This document shows, piece by piece, positions 1 through 7,153 of a stretch of DNA of 13,869 nt; position 1 is the stretch's first letter; each line of letters begins with the position of its first letter. Both the position numbers and the translations under genes were made by a program. Location: positions 1 to 13,869 of the forward strand of contig NZ_DXLG01000038.1 of the NCBI RefSeq assembly GCF_019414865.1, read 5' to 3'. This DNA is from Veillonella sp. Its GTDB lineage: Bacteria > Bacillota > Negativicutes > Veillonellales > Veillonellaceae. The notes under the pieces were generated by a model. The model did not search any database and was not told the origin of the DNA. It was given only the letters and a program-made list of their open reading frames with translations.

Positions 1-561
1 ACATTATTTAAAGCATTATGTAATAATGACTTAGATTTACCAGGACATAGTGTTATTAAGCATATGCATTATGATGCTTCAGGAAGTGATCAATCTATCT
101 GTGGTATTTTATATCAAATCGCTAAAACTACTACAATTGGTATTCTAGATAAATCAGGTTTTTTAATGGTTGATTTACGACCGGTGCCGAAACAATTTAG
201 CATTCGCACTACCGTACATCATGATGAAATTAGTGGCGCTATATCGTTTTCCAAGAAAGATATAGTACAATTCGTAAATGATATTAATGACACGAATCCA
301 ATTCATCGAGAGGATCCTTATGTCGTACCTGGATGCATGATTCTTGAAACATTGTGGAATTATTGGAACATTAGTAAATCTGCACAGCAGATGGCGATTT
401 ATTTCCATGCCCCTGTCATTGCAGGGGATATGGTGACTTTAGTGGAAGTCCCTGAGGATGCTCATGTAGAAGGTTATGTAGGTGATACATTGGCTTTTTC
501 CGCTACTTTTTTTGGTGAAAATGAAGATTCAACATCTTTAAAACAAAGATGTATTAGTTAG
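1..561 (+). CDS. MaoC-like hotdog-fold hydratase/dehydratase, 5' end cut by window
   Basis: The reading frame is open from base 1, so the gene begins upstream and the ATG at base 64 need not be its start. The C-terminal two thirds resembles a MaoC/(R)-specific enoyl-CoA hydratase hotdog domain. A segment at bases 244-306 ends in NDTNPIH, with Asp (289-291) and His (304-306) five residues apart, as in the catalytic Asp/His pair of that family. It is followed by a VPGCMILETL helix and a strand reading FHAPVIAGDMVTLVE, which matches the usual 'F..Pv.pGD.l' strand. By family it would hydrate or dehydrate a 2-enoyl/3-hydroxyacyl thioester in the cytoplasm. The roughly 60 residues before the hotdog segment were not recognised. 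The stop codon touches the SD site of bioY, so the two genes are probably co-transcribed. A FabZ-like or non-catalytic double-hotdog protein is an alternative. Confidence 0.6.
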   Translation, partial: TLFKALCNNDLDLPGHSVIKHMHYDASGSDQSICGILYQIAKTTTIGILDKSGFLMVDLRPVPKQFSIRTTVHHDEISGAISFSKKDIVQFVNDINDTNPIHREDPYVVPGCMILETLWNYWNISKSAQQMAIYFHAPVIAGDMVTLVEVPEDAHVEGYVGDTLAFSATFFGENEDSTSLKQRCIS

Positions 562-569
562 AGGTAATT

Positions 570-1082
570 ATGGAAGCAAGACGTTTAACAAAAATGGCTT
601 TATTGACAGCCTTATTATGTATTTCAGCATATATTTCATTTCCATTGCCATTTAGTCCGGCAATGGTAACCGCATTGACTTTGGTGGCGACATTAACAGG
701 CTTATTATTGCAACCAAAGGATGCTTTTATAGTATTTGTCGTGTATGTTCTGCTAGGAGCCGTTGGTCTACCTGTATTCGTTGGGGGTACGGCTGGTCTT
801 GGTAAATTATTGGGACCTACAGGGGGATTTATCTTCTCTTGGCCAATAGCATATACTTTACTAAGTGTATTTAAAGGGCCTAAAAAGAGCTTTTTCTCTT
901 ATGCATGGCGCTCTCTTGTAATTACAATTCCTGTAGTATACCTATTTGGTGTGGCAGGCTTTATGATTGTTACCAAAACAGAACTTTGGGCGGCGTTGCC
1001 TGTAGTTATGTTCCCATTTATTCCTGGGGATATCGTAAAATGTCTCGTTGCATCCTGGCTAGCAACTAAAATTAAAATTTAG
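570..1082 (+). CDS. bioY: Biotin transporter BioY (ECF S-component)
   Basis: This 170-residue, very hydrophobic protein has about six predicted membrane segments, the usual size for BioY. The family signature is clear: LGAVGLPVFVGG (about residues 62-73), then GLGKLLGPTGGFIFSW (about 76-91). BioY is the membrane-embedded, high-affinity biotin-binding subunit of an energy-coupling-factor transporter. It either works alone or uses shared EcfA/EcfT subunits, and no ecfAT genes are seen here. The ATG at 570 follows GAGG at 561-564, which overlaps the stop of the preceding gene, so translation is probably coupled. A strong hairpin terminator starts 12 bases after the stop. No BirA-type operator was recognised in the window; if there is one, it should lie upstream of base 1. 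Confidence 0.93.
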   Translation: MEARRLTKMALLTALLCISAYISFPLPFSPAMVTALTLVATLTGLLLQPKDAFIVFVVYVLLGAVGLPVFVGGTAGLGKLLGPTGGFIFSWPIAYTLLSVFKGPKKSFFSYAWRSLVITIPVVYLFGVAGFMIVTKTELWAALPVVMFPFIPGDIVKCLVASWLATKIKI

Positions 1083-1094
1083 CATGTAATAATG

Positions 1095-1128
1095 AAAAGA
1101 GGCATTCCTTGGGGTGCCTCTTTTGTGC
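1095..1128 (+). terminator. Intrinsic terminator or attenuator between bioY and the thiolase gene
   Basis: A perfect 10-bp inverted repeat (AAAAGAGGCA at 1095-1104 and TGCCTCTTTT at 1115-1124) encloses a 10-base loop and ends in a T run. It lies 12 bases after the bioY stop and 24 bases before the thiolase start at 1149. The A tract on the left arm means it could also terminate from the other strand. No convincing promoter fits between it and the thiolase gene, so the downstream genes probably depend on partial read-through or on a promoter inside bioY. Confidence 0.82.
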
Positions 1129-1138
1129 ATTTTGTTAT

Positions 1139-1143
1139 AGGAG
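1139..1143 (+). promoter_or_regulatory. SD site fixing the thiolase start
   Basis: AGGAG lies 5 bases before the ATG at 1149. The in-frame ATG at 1092 has no SD site, and starting there would translate through the terminator hairpin and add 19 residues that look unlike a thiolase N-terminus. Confidence 0.8.
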
Positions 1144-1148
1144 CTTAT

Positions 1149-2255
1149 ATGTCAGTATATATTCATGGTGGGCTTAGAAGCCCTATAGGCGTGTTAAACG
1201 GCCAATATAAAAATACAAGACCTGAGATATTGGGTGCACAATTGATTAATGAGTTAATTAAAGGACATGAAATTAACTCTGTAGATGGTATTTTTTGTGG
1301 TAATGCAGTTGGTACAGGTGGAAATATTGGACGATTAATGGGTTTAATGTCTAATTTATCGGTATCGACGCCTGCTGTAACAATTGATATGCAATGTGCA
1401 TCAGCATTGATGAGTATTGAAATGGCCTATACACATATCGCGTCAGGAGTGATGAATTCTGCTATTGCTGGTGGCATTGAAAGCTCTTCATTACAACCAG
1501 ATCGAATCTATGCAACTGAAGATGATCGAGACGGTTTATATAAGGTAGCTCAATTTACTCCTCAAGATCGGTCTCCTTTAGCTATGTTAGAAGGGGCAGA
1601 AAGAACCATCCATAAGCACAATATAACTAAGGAAGAGTTATATCCATATATTATTGGAAGTCATCAAAGAGCTACTAAGGCTTTAGATAATTCATTTTTG
1701 CAATCTTATATAATGCCTTTTTCTATAGATGGAAAAGAGTGTGTAGATGAATGTATTAGGCCAAAGATGAATGAAAAACTTCTATCTAGGATGAAACCAT
1801 TATTAGGTAAGGACTCTATTACAAATGCTGGCAATGCTTGTTTAACTCATGATGGTGCTGCTTTTGTATACATATCTAATGAAAAAGGGCCGTTTAGAAT
1901 TCATAGCATCATGCCTTGGGCTGGAAATCCTCAGTTTAGTCCAGAAGGTGCTCTTGAAAGTACTAAAGCTATTTTAAAACAGACAGATTTGACCATGGAT
2001 GATATGGACGTGGTGGAGTGGAATGAAGCCTTCGCCATCATTGATGCTCTCTTTGATAAGTCCTACCCTGATCATATGGGGAAATATAATATGCTTGGTG
2101 GTGCATTAGCCTATGGACATCCTTATGGCTGCTCTGGGGCTATTTTAGCCCTTCATTGCATGGCTGCTTTAGAATCCTGTAATGGTCGATACGGTTTATG
2201 TGCTATTGCCGGCGCAGGCGGTACAGGAACTGCTTTAATTATGGAACGAATGTAA
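1149..2255 (+). CDS. Thiolase family protein (YhfS-like acetyl-CoA C-acyltransferase)
   Basis: This 368-residue cytoplasmic enzyme has the complete thiolase catalytic set: the nucleophile Cys83 in MQCASAL, the NEAFA loop (292-296), His324 in GHPYGCSG, and the second Cys at 351 in LCAIAGAGGTGTA. The NAGNACLTHDGAA segment (226-238) corresponds to the family's 'AGN.s..nDGAa' motif. The presence of both cysteines argues for a true thiolase rather than a FabH/BioZ-type synthase. Thiolases catalyse Claisen condensation or cleavage of acyl-CoAs; the substrate cannot be read from the sequence. Its place between bioY and an acyl-CoA ligase matches yhfS of B. subtilis, a BirA-regulon gene set. It is about 20-30 residues shorter than the usual 390-residue thiolases. 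The start at 1149 is chosen because the longer ORF from 1092 runs through a terminator hairpin. One base separates its stop from the next ATG. Confidence 0.85.
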   Translation: MSVYIHGGLRSPIGVLNGQYKNTRPEILGAQLINELIKGHEINSVDGIFCGNAVGTGGNIGRLMGLMSNLSVSTPAVTIDMQCASALMSIEMAYTHIASGVMNSAIAGGIESSSLQPDRIYATEDDRDGLYKVAQFTPQDRSPLAMLEGAERTIHKHNITKEELYPYIIGSHQRATKALDNSFLQSYIMPFSIDGKECVDECIRPKMNEKLLSRMKPLLGKDSITNAGNACLTHDGAAFVYISNEKGPFRIHSIMPWAGNPQFSPEGALESTKAILKQTDLTMDDMDVVEWNEAFAIIDALFDKSYPDHMGKYNMLGGALAYGHPYGCSGAILALHCMAALESCNGRYGLCAIAGAGGTGTALIMERM

Positions 2256-2256
2256 A

Positions 2257-3552
2257 ATGACAATTATTGAACGTTTACGACAATATAATGAATTAGATCC
2301 TCACAAGATTGCTCTAATTGTAGATGATAAAAAGTATACATATGGTGATTTGTATGATGCTATTTTATCCATAGATATTAATGATACTAGTCGTATAGTA
2401 AATGTTGCTCAAACTAAAGAATCTCCGAAACATATAGTTGCTTTAATTCAGAGTCAATCATTTGTGGAACAACTTGTACAGTGGTTGGGGGGATTGTATA
2501 CCGGTTATATTCCTATGGTATGCCATAACGAGATGGATACGGAGTATGTTGAGGAATTGGCCCGTATTATAGCATATAAAGGGGTGGCACCTTTAGCTGA
2601 CTTTGGTGTACTTACCTCTGGGACTACTGGGCGTCCAAAACCTTTGTGGCGTAGTGAAAGCTCGTGGAGAGAGTTCTTTGATATCCAAAACGATATTTTT
2701 CATATAAACAAAGATACAAAAATATTCTTACATGGAAGCTTTAGTTTCACTGGTGTTAGTAATATGGTTATCGCTGTGCTATGGTCTGGAGGAACAGTTA
2801 TTACAACGAGTTCGTTGCGCCCAAATCGATGGATACAGCTTATTGAAGAATATCATGTGGACCATATATATGCATTACCAACAAAATTACGATTATTAGT
2901 ACGTCATTGCAAAAGTAAAGCAGACTCTATTAACTATATCATCGCAGGATCACAAGTACTGGATCGACAGTTGATGGAACAGTTAGAACGAATATGTCCG
3001 AACATGGAGTTCATTCTGTATTATGGTGCTACTGAGCTTAACTATATAACACATTGTACAGGTAAAGAGTGGTTAGATAGAGAGGGTACTGTGGGAAGAC
3101 CATTTCCATCTGTCCAAATAGAAGAGCAGAACGGTGTTATTTATGTGACTACAAAGCATCATATTGAAGGGATTCCTGATACATATACTGTAAATGATTG
3201 TGGCTATATTGATAGAGACGGATACCTTATGTTTAACGGACGACAAGGTGATGTAATCAATAAAGGGGGATATAAAATTTCTATTCCCGAAATGGAATTG
3301 TATTTACAATCCTTACAGGGCGTTTCTGAAGTGGCTGTTATTACGATACATGATGATATACGTGGGGAAGACTTTGTTGCTTATATGGTATTAGAGGATA
3401 ATACTGAATTAAGTAAAATTATAGAAATTATTCATCACGAAAGACCGTCAGTTGAATGGCCAAAAGCAGTTCTAGAAATTCCTATATTACCCCTTACAGA
3501 ATGCTCAAAAGTTGATAAACGAAAACTAAAAGAGTGGTATAATAAAGGGTAA
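2257..3552 (+). CDS. Short acyl-CoA synthetase / AMP-dependent ligase (YhfT-like)
   Basis: This 431-residue member of the adenylate-forming superfamily should activate a carboxylic acid to its acyl-AMP and then acyl-CoA. Core motifs are in order: the P-loop LTSGTTGRPK (119-128), YYGATE (255-260), the ribose-binding Asp314 in NDCGY, hinge region GRQGDVINKGGYKIS (328-342), and the C-terminal catalytic Lys418 in ECSKVDK. It is about 70-100 residues shorter than typical acyl-CoA synthetases; the missing length is in the N-terminal subdomain. The ATG lies one base after the thiolase stop with only a weak SD site, so translation is probably coupled. The context parallels yhfT of B. subtilis (next to yhfS and the bioY-type gene yhfU). 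A dicarboxylate or fatty acid feeding biotin precursor synthesis is a possible substrate, but this is inference. Confidence 0.83.
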   Translation: MTIIERLRQYNELDPHKIALIVDDKKYTYGDLYDAILSIDINDTSRIVNVAQTKESPKHIVALIQSQSFVEQLVQWLGGLYTGYIPMVCHNEMDTEYVEELARIIAYKGVAPLADFGVLTSGTTGRPKPLWRSESSWREFFDIQNDIFHINKDTKIFLHGSFSFTGVSNMVIAVLWSGGTVITTSSLRPNRWIQLIEEYHVDHIYALPTKLRLLVRHCKSKADSINYIIAGSQVLDRQLMEQLERICPNMEFILYYGATELNYITHCTGKEWLDREGTVGRPFPSVQIEEQNGVIYVTTKHHIEGIPDTYTVNDCGYIDRDGYLMFNGRQGDVINKGGYKISIPEMELYLQSLQGVSEVAVITIHDDIRGEDFVAYMVLEDNTELSKIIEIIHHERPSVEWPKAVLEIPILPLTECSKVDKRKLKEWYNKG

Positions 3553-3579
3553 TCGTTTTTGCTATTATAAGGAGGCGTC

Positions 3580-4578
3580 ATGCAGATTAACAAGGCGGCA
3601 CTAGAGATTTTCGACTTTACGTCCTCTTTAGCCGTATACTCTGAACATGAATTAAAGGTTGGAGATCAAGCTATACAAGATTATATTGCCAATCATGTAG
3701 CTAAGGCGTTCAAAGATCCAGCTGCTAGAACAGGTACCTTGCATGATGCAAGTCCATTTGGTAAACAATTAGTTGATTATAAAAATGGAAATCTCAAGTT
3801 TATAGATTTATCTAAGAACTTAGGTGAAAGCTTGTTTACCTATATGAAGCAAGCAACGGATTCTGTTGTTATTGATACGATTATCTGTGAAGCTATTACA
3901 GATGCATCTTATATCTGTATTCTTTTGTGCCAAGCTCATGATGCTTTTACACATCAACTATTTAGTGAAGATGATGGCAGCTTAGCCACAGAACTTGTTT
4001 CTCATAAGGCTGTGTTGCCGATGCCATCACAGAAATTACGAGCTTTTGCATCTATTAATCTACTTGATTTTAGTGTTCGTATTTTTGAACCGAAAGGTGA
4101 ATTTGATGGTGAAGTATCCTATATTTTAGCCGATAAGGTGTTACAATTAGGTACTAATCAATCCTCTCGAGATACGGTGAAAAAGGTAAAAGCCATTGTA
4201 GACAAGGTAGCTCAAGCACACGAGTCGGACGGTGTTGTTGAATTGACGACGGCAAAGTCTATGATTGCTAAAAATGCTGAAGTATCTGATACAGTGGATC
4301 CTGTTCGTATTGTGGAAGAGGTATTTAAGGCGAACCCCATTCAACAAGAGGCGGCTAAAAAGGAATTAGCTGATGCAGATATGATGCGTCCATTACCTGT
4401 AAACCGTGAGTTTGCTACGAAGGTCGGTGAGCATCACAAAATTAAAACTGACACGGGAATCGAAATTTCATTTCCCGTAGAATATATGAAAAATCGTGAA
4501 TTCATTGAAATTAAAACTAATGATGATGGAACTTTACGCATTGAATTGAAAAATATTAATAAAATTGTAAATAAATAA
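3580..4578 (+). CDS. Nucleoid-associated protein, NdpA/YejK family
   Basis: This 332-residue protein is close in length to E. coli YejK (NdpA, about 335). It has the family layout: an N-terminal INKAALEIFDF segment, a middle alpha/beta region, and a C-terminal module with GIEISFPVEYM (about 294-304) then a strand/turn of the type 'I..n.DGt..I.l.NI' (about 312-328). Family members associate with nucleoid DNA; their molecular role is poorly defined. There is no signal peptide or membrane segment. An optimal AAGGAGG (3569-3575) lies 4 bases before the ATG. It follows the acyl-CoA ligase by 27 bases without a terminator, so read-through from the biotin-linked genes is possible, but no functional link is obvious. 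Confidence 0.75.
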   Translation: MQINKAALEIFDFTSSLAVYSEHELKVGDQAIQDYIANHVAKAFKDPAARTGTLHDASPFGKQLVDYKNGNLKFIDLSKNLGESLFTYMKQATDSVVIDTIICEAITDASYICILLCQAHDAFTHQLFSEDDGSLATELVSHKAVLPMPSQKLRAFASINLLDFSVRIFEPKGEFDGEVSYILADKVLQLGTNQSSRDTVKKVKAIVDKVAQAHESDGVVELTTAKSMIAKNAEVSDTVDPVRIVEEVFKANPIQQEAAKKELADADMMRPLPVNREFATKVGEHHKIKTDTGIEISFPVEYMKNREFIEIKTNDDGTLRIELKNINKIVNK

Positions 4579-4664
4579 GAATAATGCTAATTCTATTGAT
4601 ATATAGAAATTTATTATATATTGATAAGATTTATTTGTTACGCTAATATATAAGGTGGGATATA
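4579..4664 (+). promoter_or_regulatory. AT-rich intergenic spacer, possible weak terminator and promoter
   Basis: This 86-base gap is nearly all A/T. TTCTAT (4591-4596) and ATAGAA (4603-4608) can form a small 6-bp hairpin, too weak to call a terminator with confidence. A TTGATA at 4596-4601 followed 15 bases later by TATATT (4617-4622) is a possible but poor promoter for the deacylase gene. The SD site AAGGTGGGA is at 4652-4660. Confidence 0.3.
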
Positions 4665-5156
4665 GTGAGTAAAGAGAAACATAAAAAAACAAACGCATTA
4701 CGTATTTTAGACACCCATAAGGTTCCTTATAGTATTAGTGAATATGAGTGGTCTGAAGATCGGGCAGCTGGTCTTCATGTAGTGGAAGCATTAGGACTTG
4801 ATGAAAAACAAGTTTTTAAAACATTAGTTGGTAAGGGCGACAAAACAGGATATGTAGTATTTTGCATTCCTGTTGCAGCTGAATTAGATATGAAACAAGC
4901 TGCTCGTGTCAGTCATAATAAGTCTGTAGAGCTTGTTCATGTCAAGGACCTGCTAGGTATTACGGGCTATCTACGAGGAGGATGTTCTCCAGTGGGAATG
5001 AAAAAATTATTTCCCGCATATTTTGATGCTACTATGGAGCCTCAAGACTTTGTATATGTAAGTGCTGGTCTTCGAGGGATGCAAATGAAGGTAAATCCAA
5101 AAGATTTGGCATCTGTTGTTAATGCTGAATTTATAGCACTTACAATGGATCATTAA
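4665..5156 (+). CDS. ybaK: Cys-tRNA(Pro)/Cys-tRNA(Cys) deacylase, YbaK/EbsC type
   Basis: This 163-residue single-domain protein hydrolyses mischarged Cys-tRNA(Pro), a trans-editing step that corrects errors of prolyl-tRNA synthetase. Recognised features are the N-terminal KTNALRILDTHKVPYS segment, EALGLDEKQVFKTLVG (about 42-57) with the family's conserved lysine in 'VfKTL', the YLRGGCSPVGMKK signature (about 104-116), and VSAGLRGMQMKV (about 132-143) before the terminal helix. Length matches the YbaK family (about 155-165). It starts with GTG at 4665 after AAGGTGGGA (4652-4660). Its stop is 9 bases from the RNase H start, so they are probably co-transcribed. The related ProX/INS editing domains are less likely given the GCSPVG motif. 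Confidence 0.9.
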   Translation: MSKEKHKKTNALRILDTHKVPYSISEYEWSEDRAAGLHVVEALGLDEKQVFKTLVGKGDKTGYVVFCIPVAAELDMKQAARVSHNKSVELVHVKDLLGITGYLRGGCSPVGMKKLFPAYFDATMEPQDFVYVSAGLRGMQMKVNPKDLASVVNAEFIALTMDH

Positions 5157-5165
5157 GAGGTACGT

Positions 5166-5876
5166 ATGGCAAAAAAGTATTATGCAGTTCGTCAGGGTCG
5201 TGTACCAGGTGTATATACCACATGGGCTGACTGTGAGAAACAGGTAAAAGGCTTTGGTGGGGCTATCTACAAGTCTTTTCCTACGGAAGCAGAAGCTCGT
5301 GCCTTTGTAGAAGATTCAGGTTTATCCTTAAGTGATTTTATGAGCGCTCATAAGGGTGAATCAAAATCTTTGCAAGGGTCAAAGAAGATAACTACAAAGG
5401 TTAGTTCTGGCATTCAAAATAAGGTATCCGCAGGTGAGGCAAAACCAGATTTTTCACACCGAAATCATGTAGTTGCTTATATTGATGGTAGTTATAATAA
5501 AGGGACTAATACTGTTGGCGCAGGTGGTGTTATCTTCTTGAATGGGACTAGAAAGACTTTTTCCTTTCCCTCTACTGATGAACGATATACGGCTTTTTGG
5601 AATGTGTCTGGCGAGCTATTAGCTGCGATGTATGTTATGAAATATGCTGTTGATCAGGGTATTCCTGAATGTTCCTTATATTATGATTATATGGGAATTG
5701 AAATGTGGGCTACTAAAAGATGGAAACGCAATAATGCACTAACTCAACAATATGCTGCATTTTATGACTCTATAAAAAATCGTGTGCGCGTACACTTTCA
5801 CAAGGTGGCAGCACATACGGGCGATATATATAATGAAATGGCTGATGTATTAGCCAAAAAAGGTGCGGGAATTTAG
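5166..5876 (+). CDS. rnhA: Ribonuclease HI with N-terminal RNA/DNA hybrid-binding domain
   Basis: This 236-residue, two-domain cytoplasmic protein degrades the RNA strand of RNA/DNA hybrids. Residues 4-50 (KYYAVRQGRVPGVYTTWADC...) form the caulimovirus viroplasmin-like/RNase H1 N-terminal domain, which binds hybrid duplexes. Residues 51-100 are a Ser/Lys-rich linker. Residues 101-236 are the RNase HI fold with the four acidic catalytic residues at Asp107 (YIDGSY), Glu150 (SGELLAA), Asp174 (YYDYMGIEMW) and Asp227 (EMADVLAKK), plus the conserved flexible-loop His217 (VAAHTGD). Nothing is missing. The domain order is that of Clostridium-type and eukaryotic RNase H1, not of the single-domain E. 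coli enzyme. The ATG follows GAGGT (5157-5161). Confidence 0.92.
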   Translation: MAKKYYAVRQGRVPGVYTTWADCEKQVKGFGGAIYKSFPTEAEARAFVEDSGLSLSDFMSAHKGESKSLQGSKKITTKVSSGIQNKVSAGEAKPDFSHRNHVVAYIDGSYNKGTNTVGAGGVIFLNGTRKTFSFPSTDERYTAFWNVSGELLAAMYVMKYAVDQGIPECSLYYDYMGIEMWATKRWKRNNALTQQYAAFYDSIKNRVRVHFHKVAAHTGDIYNEMADVLAKKGAGI

Positions 5877-5885
5877 ATTTCTCAG

Positions 5886-5893
5886 AAAGGAGG
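5886..5893 (+). promoter_or_regulatory. SD site fixing the start of the first epimerase
   Basis: AAAGGAGG lies 5 bases before the ATG at 5899, where the protein begins directly with the nucleotide-binding strand MNICVTGGAGFIG. A GTG at 5863 is in frame but lies inside the end of the RNase H gene, has no SD site, and would add 12 residues before the Rossmann fold. Confidence 0.85.
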
Positions 5894-5898
5894 GTGCT

Positions 5899-6822
5899 AT
5901 GAATATATGTGTTACTGGTGGAGCCGGATTTATTGGTTCTCATCTCGTTGATCGATTAATTGGATTGGGGCACAATGTGCTTGTTATAGACAATCTATCT
6001 ACAGGTATGCGTTCTTTTGTACATGAGTCCGCTCAATTTATTGAGATGGATGTACGAGACCCAAAATTATTATCTGTATTTGAAATGTTTAAGCCCTCTA
6101 TTGTGTTCCATGAGGCTGCTCAAACTATGGTGCAGTCCTCAATGGAGAATCCTGGATATGACTGTGATGTTAATTTACTAGGGCTAATAAATGTACTTGA
6201 TGCCTGTCGTAAGGTGAAAGTTGAACAATTTTTAATGCCTTCTTCAGCTGCTGTTTATGGGGACTTAGCAGTGTTACCATTAACTGAAGAACTTAGTGGT
6301 ATGCCATCATCCTTCTATGGGTTAACCAAGCTTACTGCAGAAGGGTATTTGCGTATTTATCGTGAAGCTTTTGGATTAAATACAGTATGCTTTAGATATG
6401 CTAATGTATATGGACCACGTCAAGGGGATGGTGGTGAAGGCGGCGTTATAAGTATTTTCAATCGTTTAATTGTTGAAGGTAAGCCTTTAACCGTATATGG
6501 TGATGGGGAACAAACAAGAGACTTTATTTACGTAGAAGATGTGGTAGAAGCTAATATTAAGGCTATGGGAAATAATAACTGTACAGGTATTTATAACGTT
6601 TCTACCAATATGGGAACATCTGTAAATGAGTTGATTACGAGATTCAGAGCTATTAGTGGTGCCGACTTTATGGTTCATTATGAGGCTGAACGCATAGGTG
6701 ATATCAAACATTCACGGTTAAGCAATGCAAAGGCGGAACGCGATTTTGGATTTGTAGCTTCAACAACATTAGATGAAGGCTTACAAAAAACATTAGAATA
6801 TTTTAAAGCTCATCATAAGTAA
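5899..6822 (+). CDS. NAD-dependent sugar-nucleotide epimerase/dehydratase, GalE-like
   Basis: This 307-residue extended short-chain dehydrogenase has the NAD-binding TGGAGFIGSHL at 6-16, the acidic residue that selects NAD in VIDNLSTG (Asp31), the active-site Ser in SSAAVYG (115-121) and the Tyr140-x3-Lys144 pair (YGLTK). Further C-terminal come RYANVYGPRQ and TRDFIYVEDV, typical of UDP-hexose 4-epimerases and related dehydratases. It is shorter than the second GalE in this window (329) and clearly diverged from it, closer to the archaeal/Bacillus short GalE type. UDP-Glc/UDP-GlcNAc 4-epimerase is the most likely activity, supplying precursors for surface polysaccharide, but the exact sugar cannot be told. 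It probably sits in one transcript with ybaK, rnhA and the following DUF1294 gene. Confidence 0.82.
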   Translation: MNICVTGGAGFIGSHLVDRLIGLGHNVLVIDNLSTGMRSFVHESAQFIEMDVRDPKLLSVFEMFKPSIVFHEAAQTMVQSSMENPGYDCDVNLLGLINVLDACRKVKVEQFLMPSSAAVYGDLAVLPLTEELSGMPSSFYGLTKLTAEGYLRIYREAFGLNTVCFRYANVYGPRQGDGGEGGVISIFNRLIVEGKPLTVYGDGEQTRDFIYVEDVVEANIKAMGNNNCTGIYNVSTNMGTSVNELITRFRAISGADFMVHYEAERIGDIKHSRLSNAKAERDFGFVASTTLDEGLQKTLEYFKAHHK

Positions 6823-6842
6823 GGTATATAAGGTTTGGGGAC

Positions 6843-7121
6843 ATGAGTGATACACAATTCTGGGTTACTGTAGGGCTATGGAATCTAATTGTATTTAGCA
6901 TGTATGGATATGATAAGCTATGTGCTATTAAGGGGTATAATCGGATTTCAGAGTTCACATTATTATTTTTAGCATTTGCCTTTGGCGGCCTTGGTGCTCT
7001 ATTAGGTATGGTTATTTGGCGTCATAAGACTTTAAAGCTTAAGTTTAAACTAGCTATCCCTATTGCATTGTTATGGTCTGTTTATGCAGTGGGGTTTGGT
7101 TATGGTTTGTGGGTGAATTGA
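6843..7121 (+). CDS. DUF1294 small integral membrane protein
   Basis: This 92-residue protein has about three hydrophobic segments (roughly 6-24, 38-60 and 70-90). It shows the DUF1294 pattern: WNLIVFSMYGYDKLCA (13-28), an RISEFTLL helix start (34-41), GGLGALLGM (48-56) and the basic motif WRHKTLKLKFK (59-69). The function of the family is unknown. The start follows GGGG at 6837-6840 and lies 20 bases after the epimerase stop. A clear promoter for pgi begins just after its stop, so it is likely the last gene of its transcript. Confidence 0.85.
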   Translation: MSDTQFWVTVGLWNLIVFSMYGYDKLCAIKGYNRISEFTLLFLAFAFGGLGALLGMVIWRHKTLKLKFKLAIPIALLWSVYAVGFGYGLWVN

Positions 7122-7153
7122 TTGCATAAACTAATATTTTATTCATTGTTTTA

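Noticed and set aside
64..66. ATG at 64 as the true start of the hotdog gene
   Set aside because: The frame is open to base 1, and no good SD site precedes base 64 (the bases before it read GTTATTAAGCAT), so the gene more likely begins outside the window.
1109..1139. Promoter between the bioY terminator and the thiolase
   Set aside because: TTGGGG and GTTATA are poor matches with a 19-base spacer, and the start would leave almost no leader for the SD site.
1092..1148. ATG at 1092 as the thiolase start
   Set aside because: It lacks an SD site and the extra 19 codons are the terminator hairpin; AGGAG before the ATG at 1149 is much better and gives a normal thiolase N-terminus.
4621..4649. TTGATA, 17 bases, TAATAT as a promoter for ybaK
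   Set aside because: Spacing is ideal but transcription would begin inside the SD site AAGGTGGGA at 4652-4660, leaving no usable leader.
5863..5898. GTG at 5863 as the start of the first epimerase
   Set aside because: It lies within the end of the RNase H gene with no SD site, while AAAGGAGG precedes the ATG at 5899, which begins directly at the Rossmann strand.
6318..6326. GTTAACC resembling half of a BirA operator
   Set aside because: It lies inside the epimerase coding sequence and has no paired half site at the expected distance; no BirA-type operator was seen near bioY.
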